Shown: positions 1-9,800, counted from the first letter of the stretch. The stretch: 56,377 nt of DNA from Bacillota bacterium (GCA_023402845.1 JAEYFP010000064.1:1-56377); one strand, 5' to 3'. Translations and numbers: made by a program. Notes: a model not told the origin generated them from the letters alone.

Positions 1-114
1 CTAAAGGTATATAATCACAGGGACTACAATAACTTTCCCATGCGTCCTCTGGGCTGGAAAACACCACGGCAGGCATTGATGGATTATTTGGCGCAGAATG
101 TAACACATGTTTGA
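1..114 (+). CDS. Transposase C-terminus, cut by the window edge
   Basis: Frame 1 is open from the first base to a TGA at 112-114 and encodes 37 residues including NNFPMRPLGWKTP. A pattern of Asn/Arg/Pro followed by Leu-Gly-(Trp/Tyr)-Lys-Thr-Pro is usual near the end of DDE transposases with an rve-type integrase core (IS3/IS30-like). I cannot assign the family from so short a piece. Only 14 bases separate its stop from the 3' end of the convergent GH127 gene, so any terminal inverted repeat would have to lie in that gap or overlap that gene's end. Whether it is a complete IS or a remnant depends on sequence to the left. Confidence 0.45.
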   Translation, partial: LKVYNHRDYNNFPMRPLGWKTPRQALMDYLAQNVTHV

Positions 115-128
115 CAAACCTACAAAAA

Positions 129-2087
129 TCAAGTTTCGGGAAGCCATACACGCATTTGATTCGGACCGCGGTTGCACCATGTGTAATAAGGGATGAGCCG
201 GATTTTGCAGGGCTGCATCTCGGGTGCTTTTCGTGAGTACAGCTCATTTGAGGGGAGCTGTCGGAAGCCGTCGGCCTCCATCGGAACAATGCCGTATAAA
301 CGGCTGCTGTCGTAGGGCAGGGAGGTGATTTTTCCGTTCCTGTCTGCGAAGAGGGAGAGCACATCCCCATCGTTATCGGCACCTTCAGCACAATAGATGA
401 GCGGCCCTCTCTGAAAGGCGGTTTTTCCGCTGTTGCTTGCAATCAGCGGATTGGAATATACTTTTACGGGCGTCATATCCAAAAGCAGTTCAACGGAATC
501 CTCCTTTGTAAAGCTGCGCTGGATATACAGATATCCGTTCGCTTCGGTGACGCCTTCTGCCGCACCCAGAAGCGATACCTTTCGGCCGTCATAAATGACT
601 GTGCCGTTAAGCAGAGCCTTTGTATGCGTGCTCCAGCCGGGAAGGCGGACCGCAAAAGTAAGGGAAATCGATTTCTGTGCCGGTGCAAAGCTGTATTTTA
701 TGCTGCCGCCATAAGGGTAAGCAGACTGCACTCGTACTTTCATATTCTTTTTGGCAAGTGTTAATTCGCCTGCAATATAGAGATGAGAATAGAGGGTTGT
801 TTCGGTCTCTCCCCATGCGTATTCGGCAATTGAGGGAAGGAGCCGCGCAACATTGGGCGGGCAGCACGCACATCCGAACCATTGCGGGCGTTCGGGGAGA
901 GCATGCTGATGTGTTGCGATTTCACCGGAAATACCGGGAACGGACTCAAGCGGATTCACATAAAAGAACCGCTTTCCGTCGAGCTGCATACCCGCAAGAA
1001 CGCAGTTATATAATGCTCGTTCCATCATATCTGAATATTTGTGATCGCAAGTGAGCTTAAGCATCCGCCTTGCAAAGAAAATGAGCCCGATGGATGCGCA
1101 TGTTTCAGAATAGGTAGTATCATTGGGCAGATCATAATCTGTTGTAAAGGCTTCTCCGAGGAAGGTTGAGCCAATACCTCCGGTAATATAGGCGCGCCTG
1201 TTTGTAATACTTTCCCATAGTGTTTCACATGCCTTTTTTAAGGAAGGGTCACCCGTTTCCTTTGCGAGATCTGCCATGCCGCTGTAGAGATAAACGGCAC
1301 GTACGGCATGTCCTGTGGCATCCTTTAAGTCGCGGACAGGTGCATTATTCTGCGCATATTCGTAATCTGCCGGATTGTTTCCCCATACCGTCCATGGATT
1401 CATCTGCTTTTCCTTGACATAATAGTCCCGGTCAACTCCTCTTATATTAATGAAATGCGCAGCCAGCTTCAGGCATTTTTCTGAACCGGTTGCATGATAC
1501 ATCCGCATCAGAGCCAGTTCGATTTCTGGGTGTCCCGGATATCCCGGTGCCTCTTCGGTGATGAAATGCCGGTAAATACAATCGGTCATATCCAGCATGA
1601 TAGATAGCAGTTTCTTTTTGCCGGTGCTCTCATAATAGGCTACCGCAGCCTCCATCATATGGCCGGCACAATAAAGCTCATGTGCTTCCTGCAGGTTAGA
1701 AAAGCGAAGCTTGTCTTCGTTCAATGTAAAATAAGTGTTGAGATACCCGTCATTTTGCTGCGCTTCTCCAATCAAATCGATTAGTTCATCCGCTCTTTTT
1801 TCAAGTTTTCTGTCGGAAAAACGCACGAGAACATAAGCGACTGCCTCAAGCCATTTCGCAACATCGCTGTCCTGAAAAATCATACCATAAAAATCCGCTG
1901 TCTTCTTTCCTGTCTTTAAATAATCCGCAGCCGCTCTGAAATTGGCGATTGCATGGCTTTTCTCCGCGCCTGGAATTTCATCATGAAGCGCTCTTTCCTG
2001 ATAAGGAATTACCACCTCTTTGATAAGTGTTTCATAACGATTCCAGAAAGAATCGGATATTTGAAAATTTTCAATAAATTCCTGCAT
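129..2087 (-). CDS. GH127 beta-L-arabinofuranosidase
   Basis: This 652-residue protein matches glycoside hydrolase family 127 (old DUF1680), a (alpha/alpha)6-barrel enzyme that removes beta-L-arabinofuranose from arabinooligosaccharides. Residues expected from the characterised HypBA1 are visible: an acid/base-position Glu near 312 (LGEAF), zinc-ligand Glu328 and Cys330 (SETCAS), and the Cys408-Cys409 pair in GCACCPPN, which carries the nucleophile. The C-terminus (YTWCNRGPNQMRVW) is the normal family ending, so the gene is intact despite the adjacent transposase. There is no signal peptide, so it should act on imported oligosaccharides in the cytoplasm. AAGGAGG lies 7 nt before the ATG. It is divergent from the AraC/YesMN regulators and the sugar ABC transporter that probably supply its substrate. 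Confidence 0.9.
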   Translation of the reverse strand: MQEFIENFQISDSFWNRYETLIKEVVIPYQERALHDEIPGAEKSHAIANFRAAADYLKTGKKTADFYGMIFQDSDVAKWLEAVAYVLVRFSDRKLEKRADELIDLIGEAQQNDGYLNTYFTLNEDKLRFSNLQEAHELYCAGHMMEAAVAYYESTGKKKLLSIMLDMTDCIYRHFITEEAPGYPGHPEIELALMRMYHATGSEKCLKLAAHFINIRGVDRDYYVKEKQMNPWTVWGNNPADYEYAQNNAPVRDLKDATGHAVRAVYLYSGMADLAKETGDPSLKKACETLWESITNRRAYITGGIGSTFLGEAFTTDYDLPNDTTYSETCASIGLIFFARRMLKLTCDHKYSDMMERALYNCVLAGMQLDGKRFFYVNPLESVPGISGEIATHQHALPERPQWFGCACCPPNVARLLPSIAEYAWGETETTLYSHLYIAGELTLAKKNMKVRVQSAYPYGGSIKYSFAPAQKSISLTFAVRLPGWSTHTKALLNGTVIYDGRKVSLLGAAEGVTEANGYLYIQRSFTKEDSVELLLDMTPVKVYSNPLIASNSGKTAFQRGPLIYCAEGADNDGDVLSLFADRNGKITSLPYDSSRLYGIVPMEADGFRQLPSNELYSRKAPEMQPCKIRLIPYYTWCNRGPNQMRVWLPET

Positions 2088-2114
2088 TATGTCCTCCTTA
2101 AATAATATAATTTA

Positions 2115-2144
2115 TTGCTAATTGTACTTTACATGTATTATAAT
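2115..2144 (+). promoter_or_regulatory. Candidate sigma-A promoter for the AraC gene
   Basis: TTGCTA (2115-2120), an 18-nt spacer and a perfect TATAAT (2139-2144) lie in the 127-bp divergent gap between the GH127 gene and the AraC gene. The gap is strongly AT-rich. No equally good promoter was found for the GH127 gene, so it may need an activator. Confidence 0.45.
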
Positions 2145-2214
2145 CTTATTAAACAAAAATAAAAATGGGCGAAAATAGCATAAACATATAAAATATTCGC
2201 ATCAAGGAGAAAAT

Positions 2215-3111
2215 ATGAAGGAGACATCAGTAATCATTTGCCTGAACAGCATGCCGCTTGTACAGGTTGCCGATCAGGTCTGTGTGCTAAGACCGTTCCT
2301 CCATGCGGACCGGACAGCAGAATTTCACGTATTAATTTATGTGATACGAGGGTGTATATCGGTTATTGAGGAAGATGGGGAGTATCAGATCAGCGCGGGA
2401 AGGCTGCTTTTGTTAAAGGCGGGCATCAGACACTACGGTGTCACCTACAGTGCCCCTGATACGGAGTGGATTTATGTTCATTTTTTATTAGAGCAACCTG
2501 CGCTGACAGCGACTGAATTTCAGCCATACAAGACACATTTGCAGGAACAGGAGTTTTCCGGTCGGGATTATGCCTATGCGCTTGAGCTTCCCAAGCTTTT
2601 AACGGCGCAGGGCGAAAGTAAGCTCGAAGGCAAGCTGCACCGTCTCGTGGAGCTGTTTCATTCCTCGAATCCGCTGCGCGCCGGATATATGAATCCGCTT
2701 TTGCAGGAAATACTGCTGGACTGTTATATGCTGATGCGTGATGAATTGCGCTTCCGGAATGAAGATAAGGTATACGCGATCATCCAGTATCTCGAAGGTC
2801 ATACGCGTGAAAGCTTTGATGCAAAAAAGATTGAAGAAAATTTTCACTTAAGCTATAAGCATCTTGGGAGGCTTTTTAAGACGGCGACCGGCAGGACGCT
2901 TTCCGAGTACCATACAGAGCTTCGAATGAATGAGGCTGCCCGGCTTCTTCGCGAGACAGCTGATACGGTGACGGATATCAGCAGAAGCATGGGCTATGCC
3001 GATTCGTTCTATTTCAGCAATGTATTTCGTAAACGAATGGGGATTTATCCGAAGTTTTACAGACAGCAGTATATGAGGAAAAGGCGGGGAACGGAGAATG
3101 AAATGGATTAA
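2215..3111 (+). CDS. AraC-family transcriptional regulator with cupin sensor domain
   Basis: The 298-residue protein has the two-part AraC layout. A cupin-like sugar-sensing region (about 25-150) is followed by a double helix-turn-helix (about 195-290), which includes the signature ending DSFYFSNVFRKRMGIYP. AAGGAG lies 6 nt before the ATG. The stop overlaps the next gene (histidine kinase) by 14 nt, so the two are translationally coupled. Its position between the GH127 enzyme and the sugar transporter makes it the probable ligand-responsive activator of the locus. Having both an AraC protein and a YesMN-type pair in one operon gives two layers of control. The ligand is inferred from context to be an arabinose-containing sugar. 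Confidence 0.88.
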   Translation: MKETSVIICLNSMPLVQVADQVCVLRPFLHADRTAEFHVLIYVIRGCISVIEEDGEYQISAGRLLLLKAGIRHYGVTYSAPDTEWIYVHFLLEQPALTATEFQPYKTHLQEQEFSGRDYAYALELPKLLTAQGESKLEGKLHRLVELFHSSNPLRAGYMNPLLQEILLDCYMLMRDELRFRNEDKVYAIIQYLEGHTRESFDAKKIEENFHLSYKHLGRLFKTATGRTLSEYHTELRMNEAARLLRETADTVTDISRSMGYADSFYFSNVFRKRMGIYPKFYRQQYMRKRRGTENEMD

Positions 3112-4906
3112 TGTGAAGAAATATAATACGCAGCTTATTCTGTCCTTTTTATGTGTGTCGGTCGTACCGATACTGATCGTAGCGGTCCTTTCGTACTATA
3201 ACAGTATGCGGACGATTAAAAGTGGCATGAATGAAATGATTGACATGAATTTGAAGCAGACGCAGAATAGCTTGGAGGTGTGGCTGGATTCTTATGAAGA
3301 CATTCTTTTTCAGCTCTATACGGATGAGGATGTCATTAAGCTCGTGGAAAATATCAATTGTGAAGAGGATGCGGCGGTTGCAAGAAGTCAGCTCCGCCGG
3401 AAGCTGCGCGGTATATTTTTTGCAAAGGATTATGTAAAAGCGGTTACGATTATCTCTAAGACAGGGGAAATCATTGATTATGATATGCTTGTTTCTCCTA
3501 CGGACGAGACATCGTGGATGGATAATTATGATATGGACCGGGAAGAGCTTTATGAGAGGCTGTCCGCGGATAATCGGGTGAAGATTTTGCCGACTGAGTA
3601 TGCCACGACGTTTGCAAATGAGGAGTATTATCTGTTTCATATCGGAAACCGCCTGATTAATTATAAAAAGCCATCGCAGGATATTGGAGTGGTAGTTGTG
3701 AGTATTGATGAAAGGCTGCTGCAGGGGATATGTCTGACGGAGTCCACAGATTCCAATAAAAATAACTTTCATTTTCTGGTTGATGATGAAGGAAATGTAA
3801 TTTCCTATATCGACACATCTAAAATCCATGAAAAAATCGCAGATATCGGACAAGAAGAAACGGTAAAGCTGCAAAGCTATCTGGATTTTGTAAATCGAAC
3901 AAAAGAATTTGAAGGAGTGGAGGTGTCACTGCGCGCAGTGCGGGCTGAGAAATTGGGGTGGAGCATCGTGCATGTTTCAAATCAGAATCAATATGTGAAG
4001 GAACTGCGGGAAAAACAGCAGTGGATGATTATTGCCGAGATTGCGTCTATGACGGCTGTCATTTATATAATTACACTGCTGTCAAAAGGGCTGACACGCT
4101 CAATTAACCGTGTTGTTGAGGCGATAGGGAGAGCCGGTAAGGGAAATCTATCCGAGCCGATTGCGCCGGACAGGCAGATGCCGGAGGAAATTGAGACGAT
4201 CGCTATTTCATTTAATCATATGCTGAAAGAACTTAAGGATTCTATGACACGTGAAAAAAAGGCGTTTGACAGACAGCGTGTTGCAGAAATTGCGGCGCTT
4301 GAGGCGCAGATCAATCCGCATTTCATATACAATACACTGGATACGATTAACTGGATGGCAATCGAAAATGAGCAATACGAAATCAGCAGTGCAATCAATG
4401 CGCTTGCCAGAATCCTGCGCTATGGAATCGATAACAGTAATGGCATTGTCACGATCAGGGAGGAGGCGGAATGGCTGAAGCAGTACATTTTTTTACAGCA
4501 GACTCGTTTGAAAAGTGCTTTTCAAAGTGAGATTATCATCGAGCCTCAGTTGATGGAATATAAAATCCATAAATTGCTGCTGCAGCCTTTTATTGAAAAC
4601 ACAATTATCCACGGTTTTGAGAAGCCGTCCCAAATCCATAAGCTTTCCGTTGCGATGAAAGAAGAGAACAAAGAAATTTGTATTACAATTCGGGATAATG
4701 GAAAAGGAATGGAAGCTGTGCTTGTAAAACAATTATGCGAAGGAACATTCAAGGAGGTTGAAGGGAAGTACAATATTGGCATCAAAAATGCGCTCAGCCG
4801 AATCCGGATGTATTACGGTGATCGATCCGACATACAGATTTTGAGCAGTCCGGGTGAAGGGACAACAATTATTATTTTGATTCCGAAGGAGGAGATGTGC
4901 CGATGA
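3098..4906 (+). CDS. LytS/YesM-type sensor histidine kinase
   Basis: The 602-residue membrane kinase has a first TM helix at about 13-34, a large extracellular Cache-like sensor (about 36-305), a second TM at about 309-329, HAMP (330-385), a His_kinase domain with the phospho-acceptor His408 in QINPHFIYNTLD, and a HATPase_c domain with an N-box (LLQPFIENTIIHG, 494-506) and DNGKGM (533-538). This is the class of YesM kinases that control carbohydrate ABC transporters in Firmicutes. It overlaps the AraC gene by 14 nt, and its TGA overlaps the ATG of the response regulator gene. The extracellular domain probably senses a sugar or a sugar-loaded binding protein; this is inference from family and context. 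Confidence 0.9.
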   Translation: MKWINVKKYNTQLILSFLCVSVVPILIVAVLSYYNSMRTIKSGMNEMIDMNLKQTQNSLEVWLDSYEDILFQLYTDEDVIKLVENINCEEDAAVARSQLRRKLRGIFFAKDYVKAVTIISKTGEIIDYDMLVSPTDETSWMDNYDMDREELYERLSADNRVKILPTEYATTFANEEYYLFHIGNRLINYKKPSQDIGVVVVSIDERLLQGICLTESTDSNKNNFHFLVDDEGNVISYIDTSKIHEKIADIGQEETVKLQSYLDFVNRTKEFEGVEVSLRAVRAEKLGWSIVHVSNQNQYVKELREKQQWMIIAEIASMTAVIYIITLLSKGLTRSINRVVEAIGRAGKGNLSEPIAPDRQMPEEIETIAISFNHMLKELKDSMTREKKAFDRQRVAEIAALEAQINPHFIYNTLDTINWMAIENEQYEISSAINALARILRYGIDNSNGIVTIREEAEWLKQYIFLQQTRLKSAFQSEIIIEPQLMEYKIHKLLLQPFIENTIIHGFEKPSQIHKLSVAMKEENKEICITIRDNGKGMEAVLVKQLCEGTFKEVEGKYNIGIKNALSRIRMYYGDRSDIQILSSPGEGTTIIILIPKEEMCR

Positions 4907-6438
4907 GAATTGTCGTTGTAGAGGATGAAATCCGCATCAGAGAAGGTATTTGCAAGCAGGTCAAGAAAATTAGTTCCACGCACCGGATTATCGGCACGGC
5001 GGAAAGCGGAGAGGAAGGACTTAGACTGATTGAGAAGGAAAAGCCGGAGCTCGTTATAACAGACGTGAAAATGCCCAAAATGGATGGTCTGGAAATGCTG
5101 AGGAAGCTAAAGCAGGCGGGAATCCATACGAAGGTAATCATATTGAGCGCTTATTCGGAATTTGCCTACGCAAAGCAGGCGATGCTGCTGGATGTAAAGG
5201 AATACCTGTTAAAGCCAATCAATATTGTAGAGTTGAAGGCCGCGCTTGAGAGAATAGAAGAACAATACCGGTTTGAGATGCAGGAAAACAAAAATACGGT
5301 AAAGAGTCTCCCATATCTGTGTACGGGAATTATTTTAGGTACGCTCGATGTAAGACCGGAAATAGAGCATATTCTAAAAAAGGAATATATGATCTATCCG
5401 GATACGAAACTTTTACTTTTTGCGGTTTATCTCGGAAAGAGCTACGAAGAAAGGCAAAGTCGGACAAAACGGGAAATCGAGCAGTTCTACAGGGAACATA
5501 AGGAAATCAGGGGCTGTTTTTTGGAGCTTCCGAAGGACAAATGCTTTTTGCTTCTTCTTTATGGATATCAAGATGCGCATCAGTGGGAACGTTGGTTTCA
5601 GCTTCGGCTCATGAGCAGAAAAAAGCAGCAAAACAGTACCGAGGAGCCGGGCTTTGGCTTTGCGGAGTGCGACGGGATCTATAATCTGCGGGAGTTGTAT
5701 TACACGCTGTATCAATATCTGGAATGGAATATTGTGCTGGGCGATGCGGTGATGATTTCCTATCCGAAGGTTTCCCATATCAACGCAGTTACCTGCACCT
5801 ATCCGATAGAAATCGAAAGCCGGCTGAAAACGGCCTTGTGCGTTGGCGATTTAAAAAAGACGGAAAAAATCATGACCGAGTTTTTTACATATTTTAATGA
5901 CGGAGCAGTCTATCGTCCGAAGGAAATTAAGGAGACATATGTTCGGTTTTTGTGGACGCTGATCAGCATTGCAAAGGATATTAATTTGATTCGGGAAGGG
6001 CAGATCGAAATGCAATCCGTTCTTGAACAGATTACAGAAGCAAAAACGATGGGTGAACTGGGGGCGGTTGTGCGGCTGCTGCTTAAGAAGCTGCAGTCCG
6101 GAGAGGAGAAAGAGAGCAGAGCAGGTCTAACCGTGAAGCGTGCGCAAAGCATGATCCATGAGTTTTATCAGATGGGAATTACACTTGAGGAGATTGCGGA
6201 TAAGCTGAGCATGACACCCGAGTATCTGGGGACGCAGTTCAAGAAGGAACTTGGTATTTCTTTCAGCCGCTATACCAGAGAATACCGGCTGAATAAGGCA
6301 AAGGAGCTTTTGCTTTCCACGCAGCTGAAGCAGTATGAAATCGCGAAGGCGGTAGGCTATACGGACGCTAAATATTTTAGCAGACAGTTTCGCGAATATG
6401 TGGGACAGTCTCCGGGCGATTACCAAAAAACACATTAG
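4903..6438 (+). CDS. YesN-type response regulator with AraC output domain
   Basis: A CheY-like receiver occupies about residues 1-120 with phospho-acceptor Asp54 in LVITDVKMPKMDG. A long linker follows, and an AraC-type double helix-turn-helix covers about 410-510 (ending YFSRQFREYVGQSPGDYQ). The ATG at 4903 overlaps the kinase TGA and sits 8 nt after GGAGGAG. A GTG two codons earlier is possible but less well placed. It is the partner of the upstream kinase and the likely direct activator of the downstream binding-protein and permease genes. The 112-bp gap after it probably contains the target promoter. Confidence 0.9.
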   Translation: MRIVVVEDEIRIREGICKQVKKISSTHRIIGTAESGEEGLRLIEKEKPELVITDVKMPKMDGLEMLRKLKQAGIHTKVIILSAYSEFAYAKQAMLLDVKEYLLKPINIVELKAALERIEEQYRFEMQENKNTVKSLPYLCTGIILGTLDVRPEIEHILKKEYMIYPDTKLLLFAVYLGKSYEERQSRTKREIEQFYREHKEIRGCFLELPKDKCFLLLLYGYQDAHQWERWFQLRLMSRKKQQNSTEEPGFGFAECDGIYNLRELYYTLYQYLEWNIVLGDAVMISYPKVSHINAVTCTYPIEIESRLKTALCVGDLKKTEKIMTEFFTYFNDGAVYRPKEIKETYVRFLWTLISIAKDINLIREGQIEMQSVLEQITEAKTMGELGAVVRLLLKKLQSGEEKESRAGLTVKRAQSMIHEFYQMGITLEEIADKLSMTPEYLGTQFKKELGISFSRYTREYRLNKAKELLLSTQLKQYEIAKAVGYTDAKYFSRQFREYVGQSPGDYQKTH

Positions 6439-6550
6439 ATTTTTCAACCTTTCTTAGAAATGTTGCGTTTTATGAAGAAAAATTATCCGCTATATTAGCA
6501 GTGTAAAATAAATCAGTCGGAATGGTTCAGACAAATTTAAGGAGGTAAGT

Positions 6551-7849
6551 ATGAAAAAGAAATTACTATCGGTATGGTTGACAACTGCTTTGACGGCGGC
6601 AATGCTGGCAGGCTGTGGCTCTTCTGCGGCACCTGAGGCACAGAATGCGAATGCTGCTGCGGCGGAGGAAACGGCTCAGGAGTCGTCTGAGGCGGAGAAT
6701 GCGGATATATCGGAAGACAGTGGTCAGAGTGCGGCGGGAAATGTCACAATCTGGTATTACTGGGAAACCGAAGGACACCAGAAGGCGCTGAACCATATTA
6801 TTGATGAATTTAACTCTTCGCAGAGCGATGTCATCGTAGAAGCAAAATATGTTCCATTTGCGGATTTCAAAAAGCAGCTTTCGATCGGCGCGACTGCGGA
6901 TGAATTGCCGGATCTGGTAATTCTTGATAATCCGGATCATGCGGCCTATGCTTCCATGGGAATTTTTGCGGATTTGACCGGGAAATTTGATGTAAGCAGC
7001 TATTATCCGGGTCCCGTCAATTCCTGTACATTGGATGATAAGCTGTACGGCGTTCCGTTTGGAAGCAACTGCCTGTTATTATATTATAACGAGGATATGC
7101 TGAAGGCGGCGGGCTGTGAAGTGCCTGCGACATGGGACGAACTGCTTGAAACGGCAAAGGCATGTACGACGGATACGGTTTCCGGATTTGCATTCTGCAG
7201 TCTGCAAAATGAGGAAGGAACCTTTAACTTCCTGCCGTGGGTATGGTCTGCGGGTGCGTCCTCCTATGAAATTAATTCCGAGGGTGGAATCAAGGCATTA
7301 AGCTTCATCAAGAACCTCGTTGATGAAGGCGCTATGACAAAGGAAGCGATCAACTGGACACAAGGCGATACGATGAACCAGTTTATTTCCGGAAATCTTG
7401 CGATGATGATTAACGGAACGTGGCAGGTACCGACGATGCGGGATGAGGTTCCGGATTTGAAATGGAACGTTGCTCCGATTCCGATCGATGCGCAGCAGGC
7501 TTCCGGACTTGGCGGTGAAAACTATGCGGTGATTGCAGGCGGTAATGAGGACGGCGCAATTGCATTTTTGAAATATGCGACAAGCGGAGAAACATGCCTT
7601 TATATGATGAATACGATGGGATATATTTCAGCGGATTCAACAATCGCCGCGGGACAGTTTGACGGTGATCCGGTATATGAAGCATTTGTAGAAGAAATGC
7701 AGTATGCGAACGCGAGAGGCCCGCTTCCGGAGTGGCCGGATGTTTCAGATGCAATCTCACTTGCTTTTAATGAAGTAATCACAGGCGCGAGTGAACCGGC
7801 GGATGCCGCATCAAAAGCGCAGACAACGATTGATGGAATAGTAAAATAG
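6551..7849 (+). CDS. Carbohydrate ABC transporter binding lipoprotein
   Basis: The 432-residue family 1 extracellular solute-binding protein begins with a lipoprotein signal ending LAGC (Cys22). A low-complexity Ala/Glu/Ser linker (about 25-65) tethers it to the membrane. The mature part has the MalE-like fold pattern: a start at VTIWYYWETEGHQKAL, an internal LPDLVILDNPDHAAYA and a C-terminal helix region. GGAGG precedes the ATG. Its position after the YesMN pair and before two MalF/MalG-type permeases defines an oligosaccharide importer. The substrate is probably an arabinose-containing oligosaccharide, given the GH127 neighbour (inference). Confidence 0.9.
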   Translation: MKKKLLSVWLTTALTAAMLAGCGSSAAPEAQNANAAAAEETAQESSEAENADISEDSGQSAAGNVTIWYYWETEGHQKALNHIIDEFNSSQSDVIVEAKYVPFADFKKQLSIGATADELPDLVILDNPDHAAYASMGIFADLTGKFDVSSYYPGPVNSCTLDDKLYGVPFGSNCLLLYYNEDMLKAAGCEVPATWDELLETAKACTTDTVSGFAFCSLQNEEGTFNFLPWVWSAGASSYEINSEGGIKALSFIKNLVDEGAMTKEAINWTQGDTMNQFISGNLAMMINGTWQVPTMRDEVPDLKWNVAPIPIDAQQASGLGGENYAVIAGGNEDGAIAFLKYATSGETCLYMMNTMGYISADSTIAAGQFDGDPVYEAFVEEMQYANARGPLPEWPDVSDAISLAFNEVITGASEPADAASKAQTTIDGIVK

Positions 7850-7868
7850 TGTATGTGATTGATATGGA

Positions 7869-7904
7869 GAGCAGGAAATCCGCAGGCTGTATTTCCTGCT
7901 CTTT
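7869..7904 (+). terminator. Intra-operon hairpin between binding protein and permease genes
   Basis: A perfect 11-bp stem (GAGCAGGAAAT/ATTTCCTGCTC, 7869-7879 with 7891-7901) has an 11-nt loop and is followed by TTTATAATT. The U-run is short, so termination should be partial. Such hairpins after binding-protein genes usually stabilise the upstream mRNA and lower permease expression. Confidence 0.65.
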
Positions 7905-7962
7905 ATAATTAAGAGAGTTTGGAAAATCATTTTAAAAATGACTGATTAAAGGAGTCAAATGA

Positions 7963-8865
7963 ATGGGCAGGTTAAAAAAAATATTTAAATATGATAATGT
8001 CGGAATTTTATTTGTGCTTCCCGCATTTTTATATATGCTCTTTTTTGTGGGATACCCGATTGTGACAAATTTTATACTGAGCTTTCAGGACGTGACTGTG
8101 AAAACACTCCGCAATCCGGTGAAGGAATTTGTCGGGTTTCGGAATTATATAGAATTGTGGCAGCAGGACGACGTTTTGCTTCTGTCGTTAAAGAATACAC
8201 TTATATTTACGGTTTCATGCCTTGTTTTTCAATTTCTCATCGGCTTTTTGCTGGCGATGCTGTTCAACAAAAAATTTGCTTTTTCCAAGCCGGTCAGAGG
8301 ACTTCTTATGATGCCGTGGATGATTCCGATCACGATCACCGGTCTGATTTTTAAATTTATGTTTGGAACGGATGTAGGCATCCTGAATTATTTTTTGAGG
8401 GGTTCAGGGTTTATCAGCGAGAATATCGACTGGCTGACAAATACGTCGACAGCGATGCCTGCGGTTATCATGGCCAATATCTGGATTGGAATCCCTTTTA
8501 ATATGATTTTGATTGCAACGGGGCTGACTACGATTCCAACGGAGCTTTATGAAAGCGCGGCGATCGACGGAGCAAATAAGCTGCAAAGCTTCTTAAGGAT
8601 TACGGTGCCGCTTTTGAAGCCGACGATTGAGTCCGTGTTGATTCTGGGATTCATCTATACATTTAAGGTATTTGACCTTGTTTATGTGATGACGAGCGGA
8701 GGTCCGGTCAACTCGACACAGGTGCTCTCCACGTATTCCTACAAACTTTCCTTTGAAATGTTCAAATACAGCAAAGGCTCTGCCGCCGCAAATGTTTTAT
8801 TTCTCATTCTGCTGCTTGTCAGTCTCTTTTATTTAAAATTTGCGTATGCTAAGGAGGAAGTGTAA
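7963..8865 (+). CDS. Sugar ABC transporter permease (MalF/UgpA type)
   Basis: The 300-residue membrane protein has about six TM helices and the EAA-type cytoplasmic loop that contacts the ATPase (YESAAIDGANKLQSFLRIT, about residues 192-210). GGAG lies upstream of the ATG, and its stop TAATG overlaps the start of the second permease. No ATPase gene is present in the operon. This is typical of Firmicute CUT1 importers that share a housekeeping MsmX-like ATPase encoded elsewhere. Confidence 0.92.
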   Translation: MGRLKKIFKYDNVGILFVLPAFLYMLFFVGYPIVTNFILSFQDVTVKTLRNPVKEFVGFRNYIELWQQDDVLLLSLKNTLIFTVSCLVFQFLIGFLLAMLFNKKFAFSKPVRGLLMMPWMIPITITGLIFKFMFGTDVGILNYFLRGSGFISENIDWLTNTSTAMPAVIMANIWIGIPFNMILIATGLTTIPTELYESAAIDGANKLQSFLRITVPLLKPTIESVLILGFIYTFKVFDLVYVMTSGGPVNSTQVLSTYSYKLSFEMFKYSKGSAAANVLFLILLLVSLFYLKFAYAKEEV

Positions 8866-9713
8866 TGGATACAGGAATAAAATTATCGAAAGGAAAAAAT
8901 GTCCTGTACTGTATCTTAGCACTGCTCGTTCTGTGTGTGCTGCTGTTTCCTTTGTATTGGATTTTTGCGACCTCATTAAAGACGGAAAAGGAAATATTTA
9001 TGATACCACCCACGTTCTGGCCGCAGGTTCTGAATACCAAATCCTATTTGGCGCAGCTTGAAAACGGGGATTTCAACATGTTCCGCTCGTTTGGAAACAG
9101 CCTGATCATTTCTCTTGGCGCGATGTTTATCGCAATAGTGCTCGCCGTGCCGGCTTCCTATGGGATTGCAAAGTATGAGTTCAGGGGAAAACAGGTGATT
9201 GTACTCGGATTTTTAGTGACACAAATGCTGCCGGTATCCGTATTGCTGACGCCTCTGTTTATCATGTTTAAAAATATGAATCTATATAATACGCTGTTTG
9301 CTACAATACTTGCGGATGCGACGATCGGCATTCCGTTTTCGATTTTGATCTTAAAAAATTATTTTGCGTCAATTCCAAAGGATTTGGAGGAGGCTGCCTA
9401 TATTGACGGCTGCAACCGTTTCAGCGCATTTATCCGGGTGCTGATTCCAATTGCAAAGCCGGGGGTTGTTGTCTGCGGTGTTTTCTCGTTTCTTTACGCA
9501 TGGGGAGATCTGGCATACGGCATGACATTTATCCTCGATCAGGAAAAGCGACCAATTACGGCGGGAATTTTCAATTTTATGGGACAGTACGGAACAAAAT
9601 GGAGCTACCTGACGGCGTTTGCCGTGGTGACAATCATTCCTGTTGCCCTCATCTTTATCTTTATGCAAAAATACATTATCAGCGGCATGACGAGCGGCGC
9701 AGTGAAAGGATAG
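8865..9713 (+). CDS. Sugar ABC transporter permease (MalG type)
   Basis: The 282-residue inner-membrane protein has about six TM helices and the conserved EAA loop (EEAAYIDGCNRFSAFIRVLIP). It ends with the MalG-like QKYIISGMTSGAVKG, whose tail in MalG contacts the ATPase. Its ATG shares one base with the stop of the preceding permease, and AAGGAGG lies within the end of that gene. It completes the heterodimeric channel of a CUT1 importer with the upstream lipoprotein. The operon appears to end here, because the next gene has its own candidate promoter. Confidence 0.92.
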   Translation: MDTGIKLSKGKNVLYCILALLVLCVLLFPLYWIFATSLKTEKEIFMIPPTFWPQVLNTKSYLAQLENGDFNMFRSFGNSLIISLGAMFIAIVLAVPASYGIAKYEFRGKQVIVLGFLVTQMLPVSVLLTPLFIMFKNMNLYNTLFATILADATIGIPFSILILKNYFASIPKDLEEAAYIDGCNRFSAFIRVLIPIAKPGVVVCGVFSFLYAWGDLAYGMTFILDQEKRPITAGIFNFMGQYGTKWSYLTAFAVVTIIPVALIFIFMQKYIISGMTSGAVKG

Positions 9714-9751
9714 GATTGTGCAAGATCAGTAAAAATGCTGTTTCTTTTTGC

Positions 9752-9780
9752 TTGGGCTTGATGTATGATTAGCATATAAA
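9752..9780 (+). promoter_or_regulatory. Candidate promoter of the chemoreceptor gene
   Basis: TTGGGC (9752-9757), a 17-nt spacer and TATAAA (9775-9780) lie 20 nt before the chemoreceptor start codon. The -35 is weak and the -10 fair. It suggests the chemoreceptor is transcribed apart from the sugar transporter. Confidence 0.4.
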
Positions 9781-9800
9781 ATGGGCATGGAGGAAATTTT

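Noticed and set aside
129..2087. GH127 gene truncated by the adjacent transposase
   Set aside because: The C-terminal NRGPNQMRVW segment and full length are normal for the family, so the gene is intact.
3149..3874. 241-codon minus-strand ORF inside the YesM-type kinase gene
   Set aside because: The plus frame encodes a complete kinase with all motifs; the minus product has no recognisable domain and no ribosome site.
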